64,000 nt of DNA from an uncultured Alphaproteobacteria bacterium (GCA_902595805.1 CACJRM010000004.1:1-64000), one strand, 5' to 3'; shown: positions 28,016 to 36,334, numbered from the stretch's first letter. Made by a program: numbers and translations. The notes: generated by a model from the sequence alone, not told the origin.

Positions 28016-29644
28016 TTATGCAAACCACCAACGTTCAGAAAGTTTGTTACCATCACTTTCCCAGTTACCAGCAACATCTTCACCGTGAGCAAGTTTTTTA
28101 GAACCAGCACCAACATATTGGTTAAATGCATAAACAATTGCACCACCATCGTAGTTACAAAGAGCTTGTGCTTCCCAGTACATTGATTTTCTTTTTTCTG
28201 CATCAAGTTCTGATCTAGCAGCTCTAACAAGTTCATTGAAACGAACAGTTGAATCAGTTTGAACTAGATTACCCCAAGCAGCTTCATTCCACTCAGTATC
28301 ATCTGTGAATGCAGCAGACCACATCATATCTTCTGTAGGTCTTCCACCCCAAGAACTCATACTGAAACCTTTAGTGTTCCATACGTTACTCCAGTAACCA
28401 TCTTCAGGTTCTTTTTTAACTCGAAGATCGATACCACATTCTTGAGCAGATGCTGCTATCAAGTTAGTTGCATCTGTACATCCTGCATAAGGAACCTCAG
28501 AAGTACTAATTTCAATTGGTCCACTTACTCCAGATTTTTTCCAGTGATAAGCAGCTTTATCAGCATCGAACTCTCTCTGCTCTAAAGCATTGTTGTGGTA
28601 TGGGTGAGCAGTTGAGATCGGGTGATCATTACCAACTGTTCCATATCCTAGCATTATTTTATCAACAATTTCTTGTCTTTTGATTGCAAACTTCATTGCC
28701 ATACGAACATCAAAATTATCAAATGGCGGCACATTTAATCTCATTGGAGCTGTATAATGTGCATATCCAGATGCTGCAGTAATTTCAACATTTGGATCTC
28801 TTGTTAGTAAATTTGCAGTTCTTAAGTCAACACCGTTCATCCAGTCTATTTCACCATTTAATAATGCCGCTTGTCTAGTAGCAGGATCATTAATTCCGAT
28901 TACTTCAACTGAATCAAAGTGTGCAACACTATCACCTTTGAAATAATTTGGATTTCTTTTTCCAAATTTTGCTCCAACACCTGGATTAAATTCATCCATA
29001 ATGTAAGGACCAGTTCCAACAGTAGATTGAGCATCAACAACTCCATCTTTTGTTGGTTTAATCATAATGTGATAGTCAGTAGTTATTGCAGGCCAGTCAG
29101 CGTTTGCACCTTTTAGCTTGAAAATAACCCTGTCATTTCCATCAGCAGAAATTGTTTCAATTTGAGATAACAACCCGCCTGCTGCTGAAGCGGTGTCTGG
29201 ATTCATGTGATACTGATAGTTAAGTACAACGTCTTCTGCAGTCATTGATTTTCCATTATGGAATTCAACTCCTTTACGAAGATTATATACCCAAGTTTGA
29301 GCATCATCAGATTCAATTGACTCAGCAAGCTCTCCAACAATGGTATGGTCTGAGTCAACAACCGTTAAACAGTTTTGATATGACCAAGCTGTAGCTTGCA
29401 TGAATGAACTTTGATAAGTTGCAGGATCAAGTGTATCTGTAGTATCAGCCGCACCATTACCCCATCTTAAATGTCCGCCTTTTTTTGGAGTAGCAGCAAC
29501 AGCTTTATCAGCGAGTGATAGTGCTATTGGTAAAGTTACACCAGTTGCAAGAACAGACATCATGAACTGTCTTCTGTCAATTAGCCCTTTAGTGAGCTTT
29601 GAAGACTGCTCTTTAATATATTTGTCTATTTTCTTATCTTTCAT
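28016..29644 (-). CDS. Family-5 ABC transporter substrate-binding protein, Tat-type signal
   Basis: This 542-aa periplasmic protein belongs to the DppA/OppA family. The N-terminus has a twin-arginine-like signal: DRRQFMMS at about 23-30, then a hydrophobic stretch ending in AVAA. It therefore probably travels folded through Tat. Family landmarks include the sequence around KGVEFHNGKSMTAEDVVLNYQ and a mid-domain GTVGNDHPIS. Family-5 proteins bind peptides but also opines, glutathione, nickel chelates and other solutes, so the ligand is open. A strong GGGAGGA ribosome site (29654-29648) sits a few bases before the ATG. Permease genes diverge from the same 190-base spacer. Confidence 0.92.
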   Translation of the reverse strand: MKDKKIDKYIKEQSSKLTKGLIDRRQFMMSVLATGVTLPIALSLADKAVAATPKKGGHLRWGNGAADTTDTLDPATYQSSFMQATAWSYQNCLTVVDSDHTIVGELAESIESDDAQTWVYNLRKGVEFHNGKSMTAEDVVLNYQYHMNPDTASAAGGLLSQIETISADGNDRVIFKLKGANADWPAITTDYHIMIKPTKDGVVDAQSTVGTGPYIMDEFNPGVGAKFGKRNPNYFKGDSVAHFDSVEVIGINDPATRQAALLNGEIDWMNGVDLRTANLLTRDPNVEITAASGYAHYTAPMRLNVPPFDNFDVRMAMKFAIKRQEIVDKIMLGYGTVGNDHPISTAHPYHNNALEQREFDADKAAYHWKKSGVSGPIEISTSEVPYAGCTDATNLIAASAQECGIDLRVKKEPEDGYWSNVWNTKGFSMSSWGGRPTEDMMWSAAFTDDTEWNEAAWGNLVQTDSTVRFNELVRAARSELDAEKRKSMYWEAQALCNYDGGAIVYAFNQYVGAGSKKLAHGEDVAGNWESDGNKLSERWWFA

Positions 29645-29660
29645 TTGTCCTCCCTTTTAT

Positions 29661-29686
29661 TGAACAAAAACCTTTATTTTTGTTCA
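29661..29686 (-). promoter_or_regulatory. Inverted repeat in the leader of the binding-protein gene
   Basis: TGAACAAAAA and TTTTTGTTCA are exact 10-base arms around a 6-base centre, placed a few bases upstream of the ribosome site of the binding-protein gene. It may be an operator for a dimeric regulator or a leader hairpin controlling translation. The rest of the 29645-29835 spacer is AT-rich, with no RNA gene and no other clear motif. It must carry both divergent promoters. Confidence 0.45.
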
Positions 29687-29824
29687 TTATTTCTAGAAAT
29701 TTAACAAAAAACAAACTTAAGTTAATTAACATACAAACATATAAATTATTTAAATTCAACGGATAATTTATGAAATTTTGGTTGCATAATGGTCTAATTA
29801 AGTAATAACAAAATTAAAATATTT

Positions 29825-29830
29825 AGGAGG
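29825..29830 (+). promoter_or_regulatory. Shine-Dalgarno site that fixes the permease start
   Basis: AGGAGG lies 5 bases before an ATT codon at 29836, in the frame of the permease gene. The frame closes with TAG at 29824-29826, so initiation must fall after this point. No ATG, GTG or TTG occurs in frame until 30058. This places translation start at a non-standard ATT. Confidence 0.75.
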
Positions 29831-29835
29831 ACAAT

Positions 29836-30834
29836 ATTAGCCAAATTCACCCAATATTTAGAACAATTTTTTTAAGAATTGGCCTTGGATTAATTACTGT
29901 ATTCGCTTTTTCAGTAATTATTTTTAGCTGTTTTTCTTTTTTACCAGGAGATTTTGCAACTGAGATTCTAGGACAATCAGCTACAAAATCCTCAGTTGAG
30001 GCTCTTAGATCAGAATTAGGTTTAGATAAACATCCAATCCCAAGATATTTTGAATGGTTGTCCAATGTATTTCAGGGAGATTTTGGAAGTTCTTTCTCAG
30101 GTAGATCAAAAGTACAAGGTGATCAAGGTGATAGATCAAGACTTGTTGTGGAACTAATAATTCCCAGACTGAAAAATACACTTTTTTTAACCGGAGTAAG
30201 TGCTCTTGTAGCTATTCCACTGGCATTACTTCTAGGTATTTCAGCTGCCTTATACAGAAATAGTGTTTACGATAGATCGGCAACTGGTTTTAGTTTAGTT
30301 ACTGTTTCTTCTCCCGAGTTTTTTACTGGATATATTTTTATTCTTTTATTAGCTACCTTGTTTCCAGTTTTTCCTACTATAGCAAATGTCAATGAAGACA
30401 CATCCTTAATTGATAGGTTTTATTTAACTGCTTTACCTGTTTTTACTTTAACGCTTGTAACAATGGGTCATATGATGAGAATGACTCGATCTGCAATAAT
30501 CAATATTTTATCAAGTGAATATATCGAAATGGCAAAATTATCTGGCGCTACCAGATATGAAGTAATTGTGAAACATGCTTTGCCTAATGCTTGGGCTCCA
30601 ATTGCTCAAGTAATAACTATAAATCTTGCATACATGTTAATTGGTTCAGTTGTTGTCGAGTTTGTATTTAATTATCAAGGCATAGGAAGATTAATGGTTG
30701 GATCCGTTTATAATAGAGATATTCCTGTTGTTCAGGCTTGCGCTTTAATATTTGCATCAACTTACGTTATATTAAATTTACTAGCTGATTTAATTGGCAT
30801 AATTTCAAACCCTAGACTTTTGTATCCAAAATGA
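29836..30834 (+). CDS. ABC transporter permease, DppB type, apparent ATT start
   Basis: This is a 332-aa inner-membrane permease. The first transmembrane helix (about 10-35: FLRIGLGLITVFAFSVIIFS) and the family's LPGDFATEILG and ELGLDKHPIPRYFEWL segments lie upstream of the first canonical start (TTG 30058), so the real start must be earlier. ATT at 29836, five bases after AGGAGG, is the only well-placed codon. The EAA-type cytoplasmic loop is IEMAKLSGATRYEVIVKHALPNAW. It overlaps the second permease by 4 bases, so the two membrane subunits are coupled. A base error converting ATG to ATT is the alternative. Confidence 0.88.
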   Translation: MSQIHPIFRTIFLRIGLGLITVFAFSVIIFSCFSFLPGDFATEILGQSATKSSVEALRSELGLDKHPIPRYFEWLSNVFQGDFGSSFSGRSKVQGDQGDRSRLVVELIIPRLKNTLFLTGVSALVAIPLALLLGISAALYRNSVYDRSATGFSLVTVSSPEFFTGYIFILLLATLFPVFPTIANVNEDTSLIDRFYLTALPVFTLTLVTMGHMMRMTRSAIINILSSEYIEMAKLSGATRYEVIVKHALPNAWAPIAQVITINLAYMLIGSVVVEFVFNYQGIGRLMVGSVYNRDIPVVQACALIFASTYVILNLLADLIGIISNPRLLYPK

Positions 30835-31754
30835 GTGAAAATACACAATCATATTCAGCAAAAGGTGAAGTTAGTAATATAACAAAAAGAAGAACTAGAT
30901 TTGAAAGAATTAAAATAGCATTTTCTAAAGCTCCTTTATCTGCTTGGTTTGGAATGATTGTTCTATCTATCTATCTTATTGCTGCATTCTTTGCTCCTTT
31001 TATTGCGCCACATGGTGAGGCTGAAGTTTTTCCAGTAGCATATGCGCCTTGGGGTGGAGAACACTTATTAGGAACAGATCAAATTGGAAGAGATATTCTT
31101 TCCAGATTAATATTTGCTTCAAGAAATACACTAGGAATTTGTTTTTTAGCCTGTACCATTGCTTTATTTATAGGAACAATATTTGGAATAATTGCTGCAA
31201 TAGATAGAAGTTACATTGATCAAATTTTAAGTAGATCTATTGATACTTTAATGGCAATTCCCGTAATGATTTTTACTTTTATACTTTTATCTGTTTTTGG
31301 GCCAAGTAACTTAAACTTAATTTTAATTCTAGGGGTATTAGAATCAACGAGGTTTTTTAGAATTTCAAGATCTGTAGCTGTTGGTCAAGTTGTATTAGAA
31401 TATGTTGAGGTAGCTAAATTAAGAGGAGAAAAACTTTCTTATATAATTTTTAGAGAAATTTTACCAAATATAGCATCTCCACTAATTGTAGAATTTGGAG
31501 TGAGATTCATTTTTATTATTTTCACAGTTTCAAGTTTAAGTTTTTTAGGCTTAGGAATTCAACCGCCAGCTGCTGATTGGGCTGCAATGGTGAGAGAAAA
31601 TGCAATTTTAATTCAATATGCCCAATATGATATTACTGCTGGATTAACACCACTAATACCTGCTGCAATAATTGCTTTATTAGCTCTTGCAATTAATTTT
31701 GTGATTGATTGGTATTTATACATAACAAGCGGATTAAAAGATGACATCAAATAA
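30831..31754 (+). CDS. ABC transporter permease, DppC type
   Basis: This 307-aa second membrane subunit has an N-terminal cytoplasmic tail, the first helix near residues 40-62, the family landmark HLLGTDQIGRDILSRLIF and the EAA loop VEVAKLRGEKLSYIIFREILPN. Near the C-terminus is FLGLGIQPPAADWAAMV. It pairs with the preceding DppB-type protein to form the channel for the solute bound by the family-5 binding protein. Overlaps of 4 bases upstream and 14 bases downstream bind the three transporter genes into one translational unit. Confidence 0.93.
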   Translation: MSENTQSYSAKGEVSNITKRRTRFERIKIAFSKAPLSAWFGMIVLSIYLIAAFFAPFIAPHGEAEVFPVAYAPWGGEHLLGTDQIGRDILSRLIFASRNTLGICFLACTIALFIGTIFGIIAAIDRSYIDQILSRSIDTLMAIPVMIFTFILLSVFGPSNLNLILILGVLESTRFFRISRSVAVGQVVLEYVEVAKLRGEKLSYIIFREILPNIASPLIVEFGVRFIFIIFTVSSLSFLGLGIQPPAADWAAMVRENAILIQYAQYDITAGLTPLIPAAIIALLALAINFVIDWYLYITSGLKDDIK

Positions 31755-33354
31755 TAAAAAAGAACTTCTTTTAGAAATGAAGAATATTCATATTGACGGA
31801 TTTTCAGATGAGAGATGGCATAAAATACTAAAAGGTGTTGATCTAAATTTATACAGAGGTGAGATTTTAGGATTAATTGGAGAAAGTGGTGCTGGAAAAT
31901 CGACTATGGGAAAAGCAGCAATGGGTTACACTCAACCAGGTTGCAAAATTATTAAAGGTGAAATACTATTTAATGGCACAGATCTTGCAAAATTGACGGA
32001 ATTTGAAAAAAGAAAAATATGGGGTACGAAAATTTCATATGTTGCACAATCAGCTGCAGCATCTTTTAATCCTGCTCATAGATTGATGGATCAAACCATT
32101 AGTGCAGCTAATAGAGCAAAGATAAATTCTACTGAAGTTTTAAGAAAAGATGCAGTGCAACTTTATGAGTCACTGCAACTACCTGATGCAGAAAATATTG
32201 GTGAGAGATATCCCCATCAAGTCTCTGGAGGTCAACTACAAAGAATTATGACTGCTATGGCTATGTCACCAAGACCAGAACTAATAATTTTTGATGAACC
32301 AACAACTGCTCTTGATGTAACTACTCAAGTTGAAGTTTTGTCTGCTATGAGATCAATAGTAGATAAATTTAATACTGCAGCAATTTATATTACTCATGAT
32401 TTAGCTGTAGTTGCTCAAATGGCTGATAGAATTAAAGTTCTTAGATATGGAGAAGAAGTTGAAGAGTCTGAAACGAGAGAGATGCTCTCAAACCCTAAAG
32501 AAGAATATACCAAATCACTATGGTCAGTAAGATCACTTATCAAGCCTGAAGAAACGAATGAAGATTATATGTTGTCCATTAAAAATATTGATGCAGCTTA
32601 TGGCTCATCAAAAGTTCTGCATAATGTTTCTGTTAATATTCCTAGGGGTAAAACTGTAGCAATAGTGGGAGAAAGTGGATCAGGAAAATCAACAACTGCA
32701 AGAGTGATAACAGGCTTACTGCCTCAAACCAAAGGAGAAATTATATTTGATGGAAAAAAATTATCTCCAAAACTTGAGCAAAGATCAAAAGAAGAATTAA
32801 GAAGAATTCAAATAATTTTTCAAATGCCTGATACAGCAATGAATCCTAAACAAACTGTTGATGAAATAATTGGAAGACCAATTGAATTTTACCATGGAGT
32901 AAAAGGAAAAGAGCGTGAGGCTAAAGTAATAGAATTGTTAAAAATGATTGAATTAGATGAATCTTTTTTAGATAGACTGCCATCTGAATTATCAGGAGGT
33001 CAAAAACAAAGAATTTGTATTGCTAGAGCTCTAGCTGCTAATCCAGATCTAATTATTTGTGACGAGGTTACTTCAGCATTGGATCAAATTGTTCAAGAAG
33101 GAATTTTAAAACTCTTACAAAAACTTCAAAAAGATCTTGGAGTGACTTACATTTTTATTACTCACGATATTGCTACTGTTAAAGCTATTTCCGATGAAAT
33201 AGTAGTTATGTATCAAGGCAAAGTAGTTGAACAAGGATTAAAAAGTAAAATCTTAAATCCCCCACACCCTGATTATACAGAACTGTTATTGTCTTCAGTT
33301 CCAGAAATGGATCCTGATTGGCTAACCAATCTTTTGAATAAAAGATCTTCTTAG
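31741..33354 (+). CDS. ABC transporter ATP-binding protein, two fused NBDs (DppD-DppF type)
   Basis: This 537-aa protein carries two complete ABC ATPase domains in one chain. NBD1 has Walker A GESGAGKST at 47-55, signature VSGGQLQR and Walker B IIFDEPTTALD. NBD2 has Walker A GESGSGKST at about 310-318, signature LSGGQKQR at about 416 and Walker B IICDEVTSALD, where Val replaces the usual Pro. Both also show a conserved His in ITHD. Such fusions replace separate DppD and DppF in many family-5 importers. It closes the permease operon. Confidence 0.93.
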   Translation: MTSNNKKELLLEMKNIHIDGFSDERWHKILKGVDLNLYRGEILGLIGESGAGKSTMGKAAMGYTQPGCKIIKGEILFNGTDLAKLTEFEKRKIWGTKISYVAQSAAASFNPAHRLMDQTISAANRAKINSTEVLRKDAVQLYESLQLPDAENIGERYPHQVSGGQLQRIMTAMAMSPRPELIIFDEPTTALDVTTQVEVLSAMRSIVDKFNTAAIYITHDLAVVAQMADRIKVLRYGEEVEESETREMLSNPKEEYTKSLWSVRSLIKPEETNEDYMLSIKNIDAAYGSSKVLHNVSVNIPRGKTVAIVGESGSGKSTTARVITGLLPQTKGEIIFDGKKLSPKLEQRSKEELRRIQIIFQMPDTAMNPKQTVDEIIGRPIEFYHGVKGKEREAKVIELLKMIELDESFLDRLPSELSGGQKQRICIARALAANPDLIICDEVTSALDQIVQEGILKLLQKLQKDLGVTYIFITHDIATVKAISDEIVVMYQGKVVEQGLKSKILNPPHPDYTELLLSSVPEMDPDWLTNLLNKRSS

Positions 33355-33373
33355 TAAATCTATATTTTAAATA

Positions 33374-33640
33374 ATGAATATATTTAAATTTTTACTTAAT
33401 TTTTTTTCTAGCAAAGAAAATAGAATAGATAATCTAGAAGCAAAAAATATAATGATAATTGAGAACGATTTTAATAAAAATAATTTAACATTAGGTTCTA
33501 TTTACAAAGTAAATCAAAATATAAAACTAAAAAATTTTAAAAATAAAATTCTTGAAGATAATTTAACAATAGTAGTTACTGACAATAAAGGTAAAACTAT
33601 TGGATATATTTCTAAAAAGGAGATAGATAATATTCAATAA
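33374..33640 (+). CDS. Small hypothetical protein (88 aa)
   Basis: I do not recognise this protein. It starts with a short hydrophobic stretch (MNIFKFLLNFF). A Lys/Asn-rich region follows, with a likely small beta domain at the C-terminus (NLTIVVTDNKGKTIGYISKKEI). It lies 19 bases after the ABC ATPase gene and ends directly at the SDR start, with no spacer. This suggests it is a translated member of the SDR-GMC unit and not spurious. It has no cysteines and no clear signal cleavage site. Confidence 0.6.
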   Translation: MNIFKFLLNFFSSKENRIDNLEAKNIMIIENDFNKNNLTLGSIYKVNQNIKLKNFKNKILEDNLTIVVTDNKGKTIGYISKKEIDNIQ

Positions 33641-34423
33641 ATGAAAATCAATCTGAGTAAAAAAAATTATGTTATATCTGCTGGTGCAGATGGTTTAGGT
33701 TTTGCTATAGCAAATAAGATAGTTAATTCAGGTGGCAAGGTACATTTATCTGATATAAATAAATCAAAAATTGATAAAATAAATGCAAATAAAAAATATC
33801 GTAATAAAATATTTGCTAAACACTTAGACTGTACAAATCCAAAAGACATTAAAGAATATTTTAATTCTCTAACTAACTTAAAAAAAATAGATGGATTAAT
33901 AAATAATATTGGTATTGCAGGACCTACAAAGTATCTTCAGAATATTTCAATTGATGAATGGGATCAAACAATCAAAACAAATCTTAGTTCACATTTTTAC
34001 TTTACTAAATTTGCTATACCATTCTTAAAAAAGTCTAAAAAAGCATCAATTATCAATTTATCTTCAACTGCTGGTTTGTTTGGTTATGCTCAAAGATCTC
34101 CTTACACATCTAGTAAATGGGCAATAATTGGATTAACTAAAACATTAGCTGTTGAATTGGGAAAATTTAAAATACGAGTAAATGCAATTTGTCCAGGTTC
34201 AGTGAATGGTGATAGAATGGACAGAGTCATAAATGCAAAAGCTAAATTAATTAAATCAACAAAAAATAAAGTAAGAAAAGATCTAGAGTCAATGGTTTCA
34301 TTAAAAACATTTGTAGAAAAAGAAGATATTGCATCAATGGCATTATTTTTATTGAGCGATGCCTCAGAAAATGTATCTGGTCAAATCATGACTGTTGATG
34401 GAAATACTGAAAGAATGAATTAG
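33641..34423 (+). CDS. Short-chain dehydrogenase/reductase
   Basis: This 260-aa classical SDR has the nucleotide motif SAGADGLGFAIA (the family's TGxxxGxG with Ser-Ala first), INNIGIAGP, the catalytic Ser in INLSSTAG and the YTSSK catalytic pair. The C-terminal ENVSGQIMTVDGN is standard. An Asp shortly after the second strand (HLSDINKSK) suggests NAD(H) over NADP(H). Its stop overlaps the GTG start of the GMC oxidoreductase gene. The two may oxidise successive alcohol groups of one substrate, which is not known. Confidence 0.9.
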   Translation: MKINLSKKNYVISAGADGLGFAIANKIVNSGGKVHLSDINKSKIDKINANKKYRNKIFAKHLDCTNPKDIKEYFNSLTNLKKIDGLINNIGIAGPTKYLQNISIDEWDQTIKTNLSSHFYFTKFAIPFLKKSKKASIINLSSTAGLFGYAQRSPYTSSKWAIIGLTKTLAVELGKFKIRVNAICPGSVNGDRMDRVINAKAKLIKSTKNKVRKDLESMVSLKTFVEKEDIASMALFLLSDASENVSGQIMTVDGNTERMN

Positions 34424-36024
34424 TGGTTAACAACGCTGACTATATCATTGTTGGAGCAGGGTCAGCAGGTTGTGTTTTAGCTAACAGATTGTCTTCACAA
34501 TCAAAGAATTCTGTAATTTTATTAGAAGCTGGTCCATCGAGTAAAACCTGGAAAGTTGATATGCCAAGCGCACTTCTATATGCAATGCATGACCCAAAAT
34601 TTAATTGGAAATATTATACGGAGCCTGAACCGTTTCTAAATAATAGATCTTTATATTGCCCAAGAGGTAAAATGATCGGGGGATGCTCTTCTCATAATGG
34701 AATGGTTTTTGCTAGAGGTCATAAAGAGGATTTTGATAGATGGTCTTCAAGTGGTTTAACTGATTGGTCATATGAAAAAGTTTTACCTTTTTTTAAAAAA
34801 TTAGAAACTTGGTCTCATAATAGTAATGAAAGAGGTAATGAGGGGCCATTAAAAGTAAATAAGTCAAACATAGATAAAAAATATCCTTTATTTAAAAAAG
34901 TTTTAGAAGCTGCACAAGAAGCTGGATATAAAATATTTAATGACTCTAATAATACTGATAATGAAGGTTTTGGTACTTTTGATGTAACAATAAACAACGG
35001 TGTAAGACAAAGTGTTGCTAAAGCATATTTAGAACCAATACAAAATAGAAAAAATCTAAGAATAATAAATAATATTGATGTGAAAAAAATTCTTTTTAAA
35101 AATAAAACTGCAATTGGTGTTGAAACTATTAAAAAAAATATAACAAATAAATATTTAGCAAATAAAGAAGTTATACTTTGTGCAGGTTCAATTAATTCTC
35201 CCAAAATTCTTCAATTATCTGGAATAGGTAATGAAAAACATCTTAAAAGCTTGGGAATAGAAGTAATTAATAATTTAATTGGGGTGGGAGAAAATTTACA
35301 AGATCATTTAGAGATGTATATTCAATATAAATCAAAAAAAAATGAAACATTACATTCTTTAGCAACAAATTTTCTCTATCAAGCAATTGAAGGATCAAAA
35401 TGGTTTTTGTTTAAAAAAGGTAGGTTAGCAAACTCACACTTAGAGTTAGGAGGGTTTGTTAAATCTGACAAATCATATAATCATCCAAACTTACAATTTC
35501 ATTTTTTTCCATACTTAGTTATTAATCATGGTTTGGAAAATCCTAATTTTGAAGCCTTTCAATTTCATGTTTGTCCGAATAGACCAAAAAGTAGGGGGTT
35601 TGTTAAAATTAAAACAAATAACTATAAAGATGATCCTAAAATACAATTTAATTATCTTAAGCATGAAGACGATTTAAAACAAATGAGAGAAGGTGTAGGA
35701 ATTGCTAAAAAAATTTTGTCTCAAAAAGCACTTAAAGATTATGTTGGTACAGAAATTAGGCCTGGGAAGAATGTATCTAATCAAAATGAATTAGATGAAG
35801 TTATTAAAAATACATCTGAATCTGCGTATCATCCGTCATGCACAAATAAAATGGGTGAGGACAAAACTTCAGTTGTAGATCAAGACCTAAGGGTTCATGG
35901 AATTCAAAATTTAAGAGTTATTGATGCTTCTGTAATGCCAGATATTGTTAGTGCGAATTTAAATGCAACAACTATTATGATTGCTGAAAAAGCTTACGAC
36001 CAAATAAATAGTACCGTTAGTTAG
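34423..36024 (+). CDS. GMC-family FAD oxidoreductase (choline dehydrogenase-like)
   Basis: This 533-aa flavoenzyme has the FAD motif DYIIVGAGSAGCVLANRLS (about 5-23), GMC signature 1 around GKMIGGCSSHNGMVFARGH, signature 2 near GSINSPKILQLSGIG and the C-terminal active-site region YHPSCTNKMG ... NATTIMIAEKA. It oxidises a primary or secondary alcohol. BetA-type choline oxidation would fit the carnitine and betaine genes nearby, but many GMC enzymes act on other alcohols. The GTG start is coupled to the SDR. A 59-aa ORF converges on its 3' end. Confidence 0.88.
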   Translation: MVNNADYIIVGAGSAGCVLANRLSSQSKNSVILLEAGPSSKTWKVDMPSALLYAMHDPKFNWKYYTEPEPFLNNRSLYCPRGKMIGGCSSHNGMVFARGHKEDFDRWSSSGLTDWSYEKVLPFFKKLETWSHNSNERGNEGPLKVNKSNIDKKYPLFKKVLEAAQEAGYKIFNDSNNTDNEGFGTFDVTINNGVRQSVAKAYLEPIQNRKNLRIINNIDVKKILFKNKTAIGVETIKKNITNKYLANKEVILCAGSINSPKILQLSGIGNEKHLKSLGIEVINNLIGVGENLQDHLEMYIQYKSKKNETLHSLATNFLYQAIEGSKWFLFKKGRLANSHLELGGFVKSDKSYNHPNLQFHFFPYLVINHGLENPNFEAFQFHVCPNRPKSRGFVKIKTNNYKDDPKIQFNYLKHEDDLKQMREGVGIAKKILSQKALKDYVGTEIRPGKNVSNQNELDEVIKNTSESAYHPSCTNKMGEDKTSVVDQDLRVHGIQNLRVIDASVMPDIVSANLNATTIMIAEKAYDQINSTVS

Positions 36025-36044
36025 AGAGATAAAATCTAATTTAA

Positions 36045-36224
36045 TTAGATCGTTTTTCTTCTAAGAGTCCAACCGTATCTTTCGCTGTAGTATGCTTCGA
36101 TACCATCAGCAAGATTAAGGTCATAATTTGAATCTATAGATCCTTCAAGAACCTTCTTCTCAATAGAACTCTGCTCTAGGCTGTCTTTTTGGTTATTAAT
36201 ATTTTCTGTTAGTTTACTGTTCAT
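36045..36224 (-). CDS. Small protein of 59 aa divergent from the XRE regulator
   Basis: This minus-strand ORF has ATG at 36224-36222 and TAA at 36047-36045. The N-terminal half is hydrophilic (NNQKDSLEQSSIEKK) and the C-terminal half is compact and aromatic (GIEAYYSERYGWTLRRKTI). Codon use is less AT-biased than chance in this spacer. Its start abuts a tandem TTTGTAAA-type element, which also occurs in mirror orientation at the start of the divergent regulator gene. I do not recognise a family. It could be a small regulatory or metabolic accessory protein under the regulator's control. Confidence 0.6.
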   Translation of the reverse strand: MNSKLTENINNQKDSLEQSSIEKKVLEGSIDSNYDLNLADGIEAYYSERYGWTLRRKTI

Positions 36225-36243
36225 ATTTACAGATTTTACAAAT
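36225..36243 (-). promoter_or_regulatory. Tandem TTTGTAAA element at the start of the 59-aa gene
   Basis: Read on the minus strand, the 19 bases directly before the ATG contain TTTGTAAAA followed at a 9-base period by TCTGTAAAT. This is a near copy of the element at the start of the divergent regulator gene (15 of 17 core positions identical). It is probably an operator read by that regulator. Its position at the start codon suggests repression. Confidence 0.6.
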
Positions 36244-36316
36244 ACATAATAAAATAAAAAAAAACTAGAGTTTTTCTTAGTTTTAATGTAAAGAAAATTA
36301 CTTTGAATTTATTATT

Positions 36317-36334
36317 TTTGTAAATTTTGTAAAT
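36317..36334 (+). promoter_or_regulatory. Tandem TTTGTAAAT repeat overlapping the regulator's start codon
   Basis: Two exact copies of the 9-mer TTTGTAAAT run head to tail, and the second ends inside the ATG (36333-36335) of the XRE-family regulator gene. The core differs by one base from the TTTGCAAA core I recall for RamB-type regulators. Autoregulation is the simplest reading. The 70 bases between this element and the matching one at 36225-36243 are AT-rich and would hold both promoters. Confidence 0.6.

Noticed and set aside
27964-28236. A 90-aa minus-strand ORF overlapping the end of the family-5 binding-protein gene
   Set aside because: It is out of frame with the clearly conserved binding protein, and its end runs through the palindrome. 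It is a shadow frame.
29645-29835. tRNA or small RNA gene in the largest spacer
   Set aside because: No cloverleaf, no CCA-type end and no terminator with a T-run were seen. The features fit leader and promoter functions.
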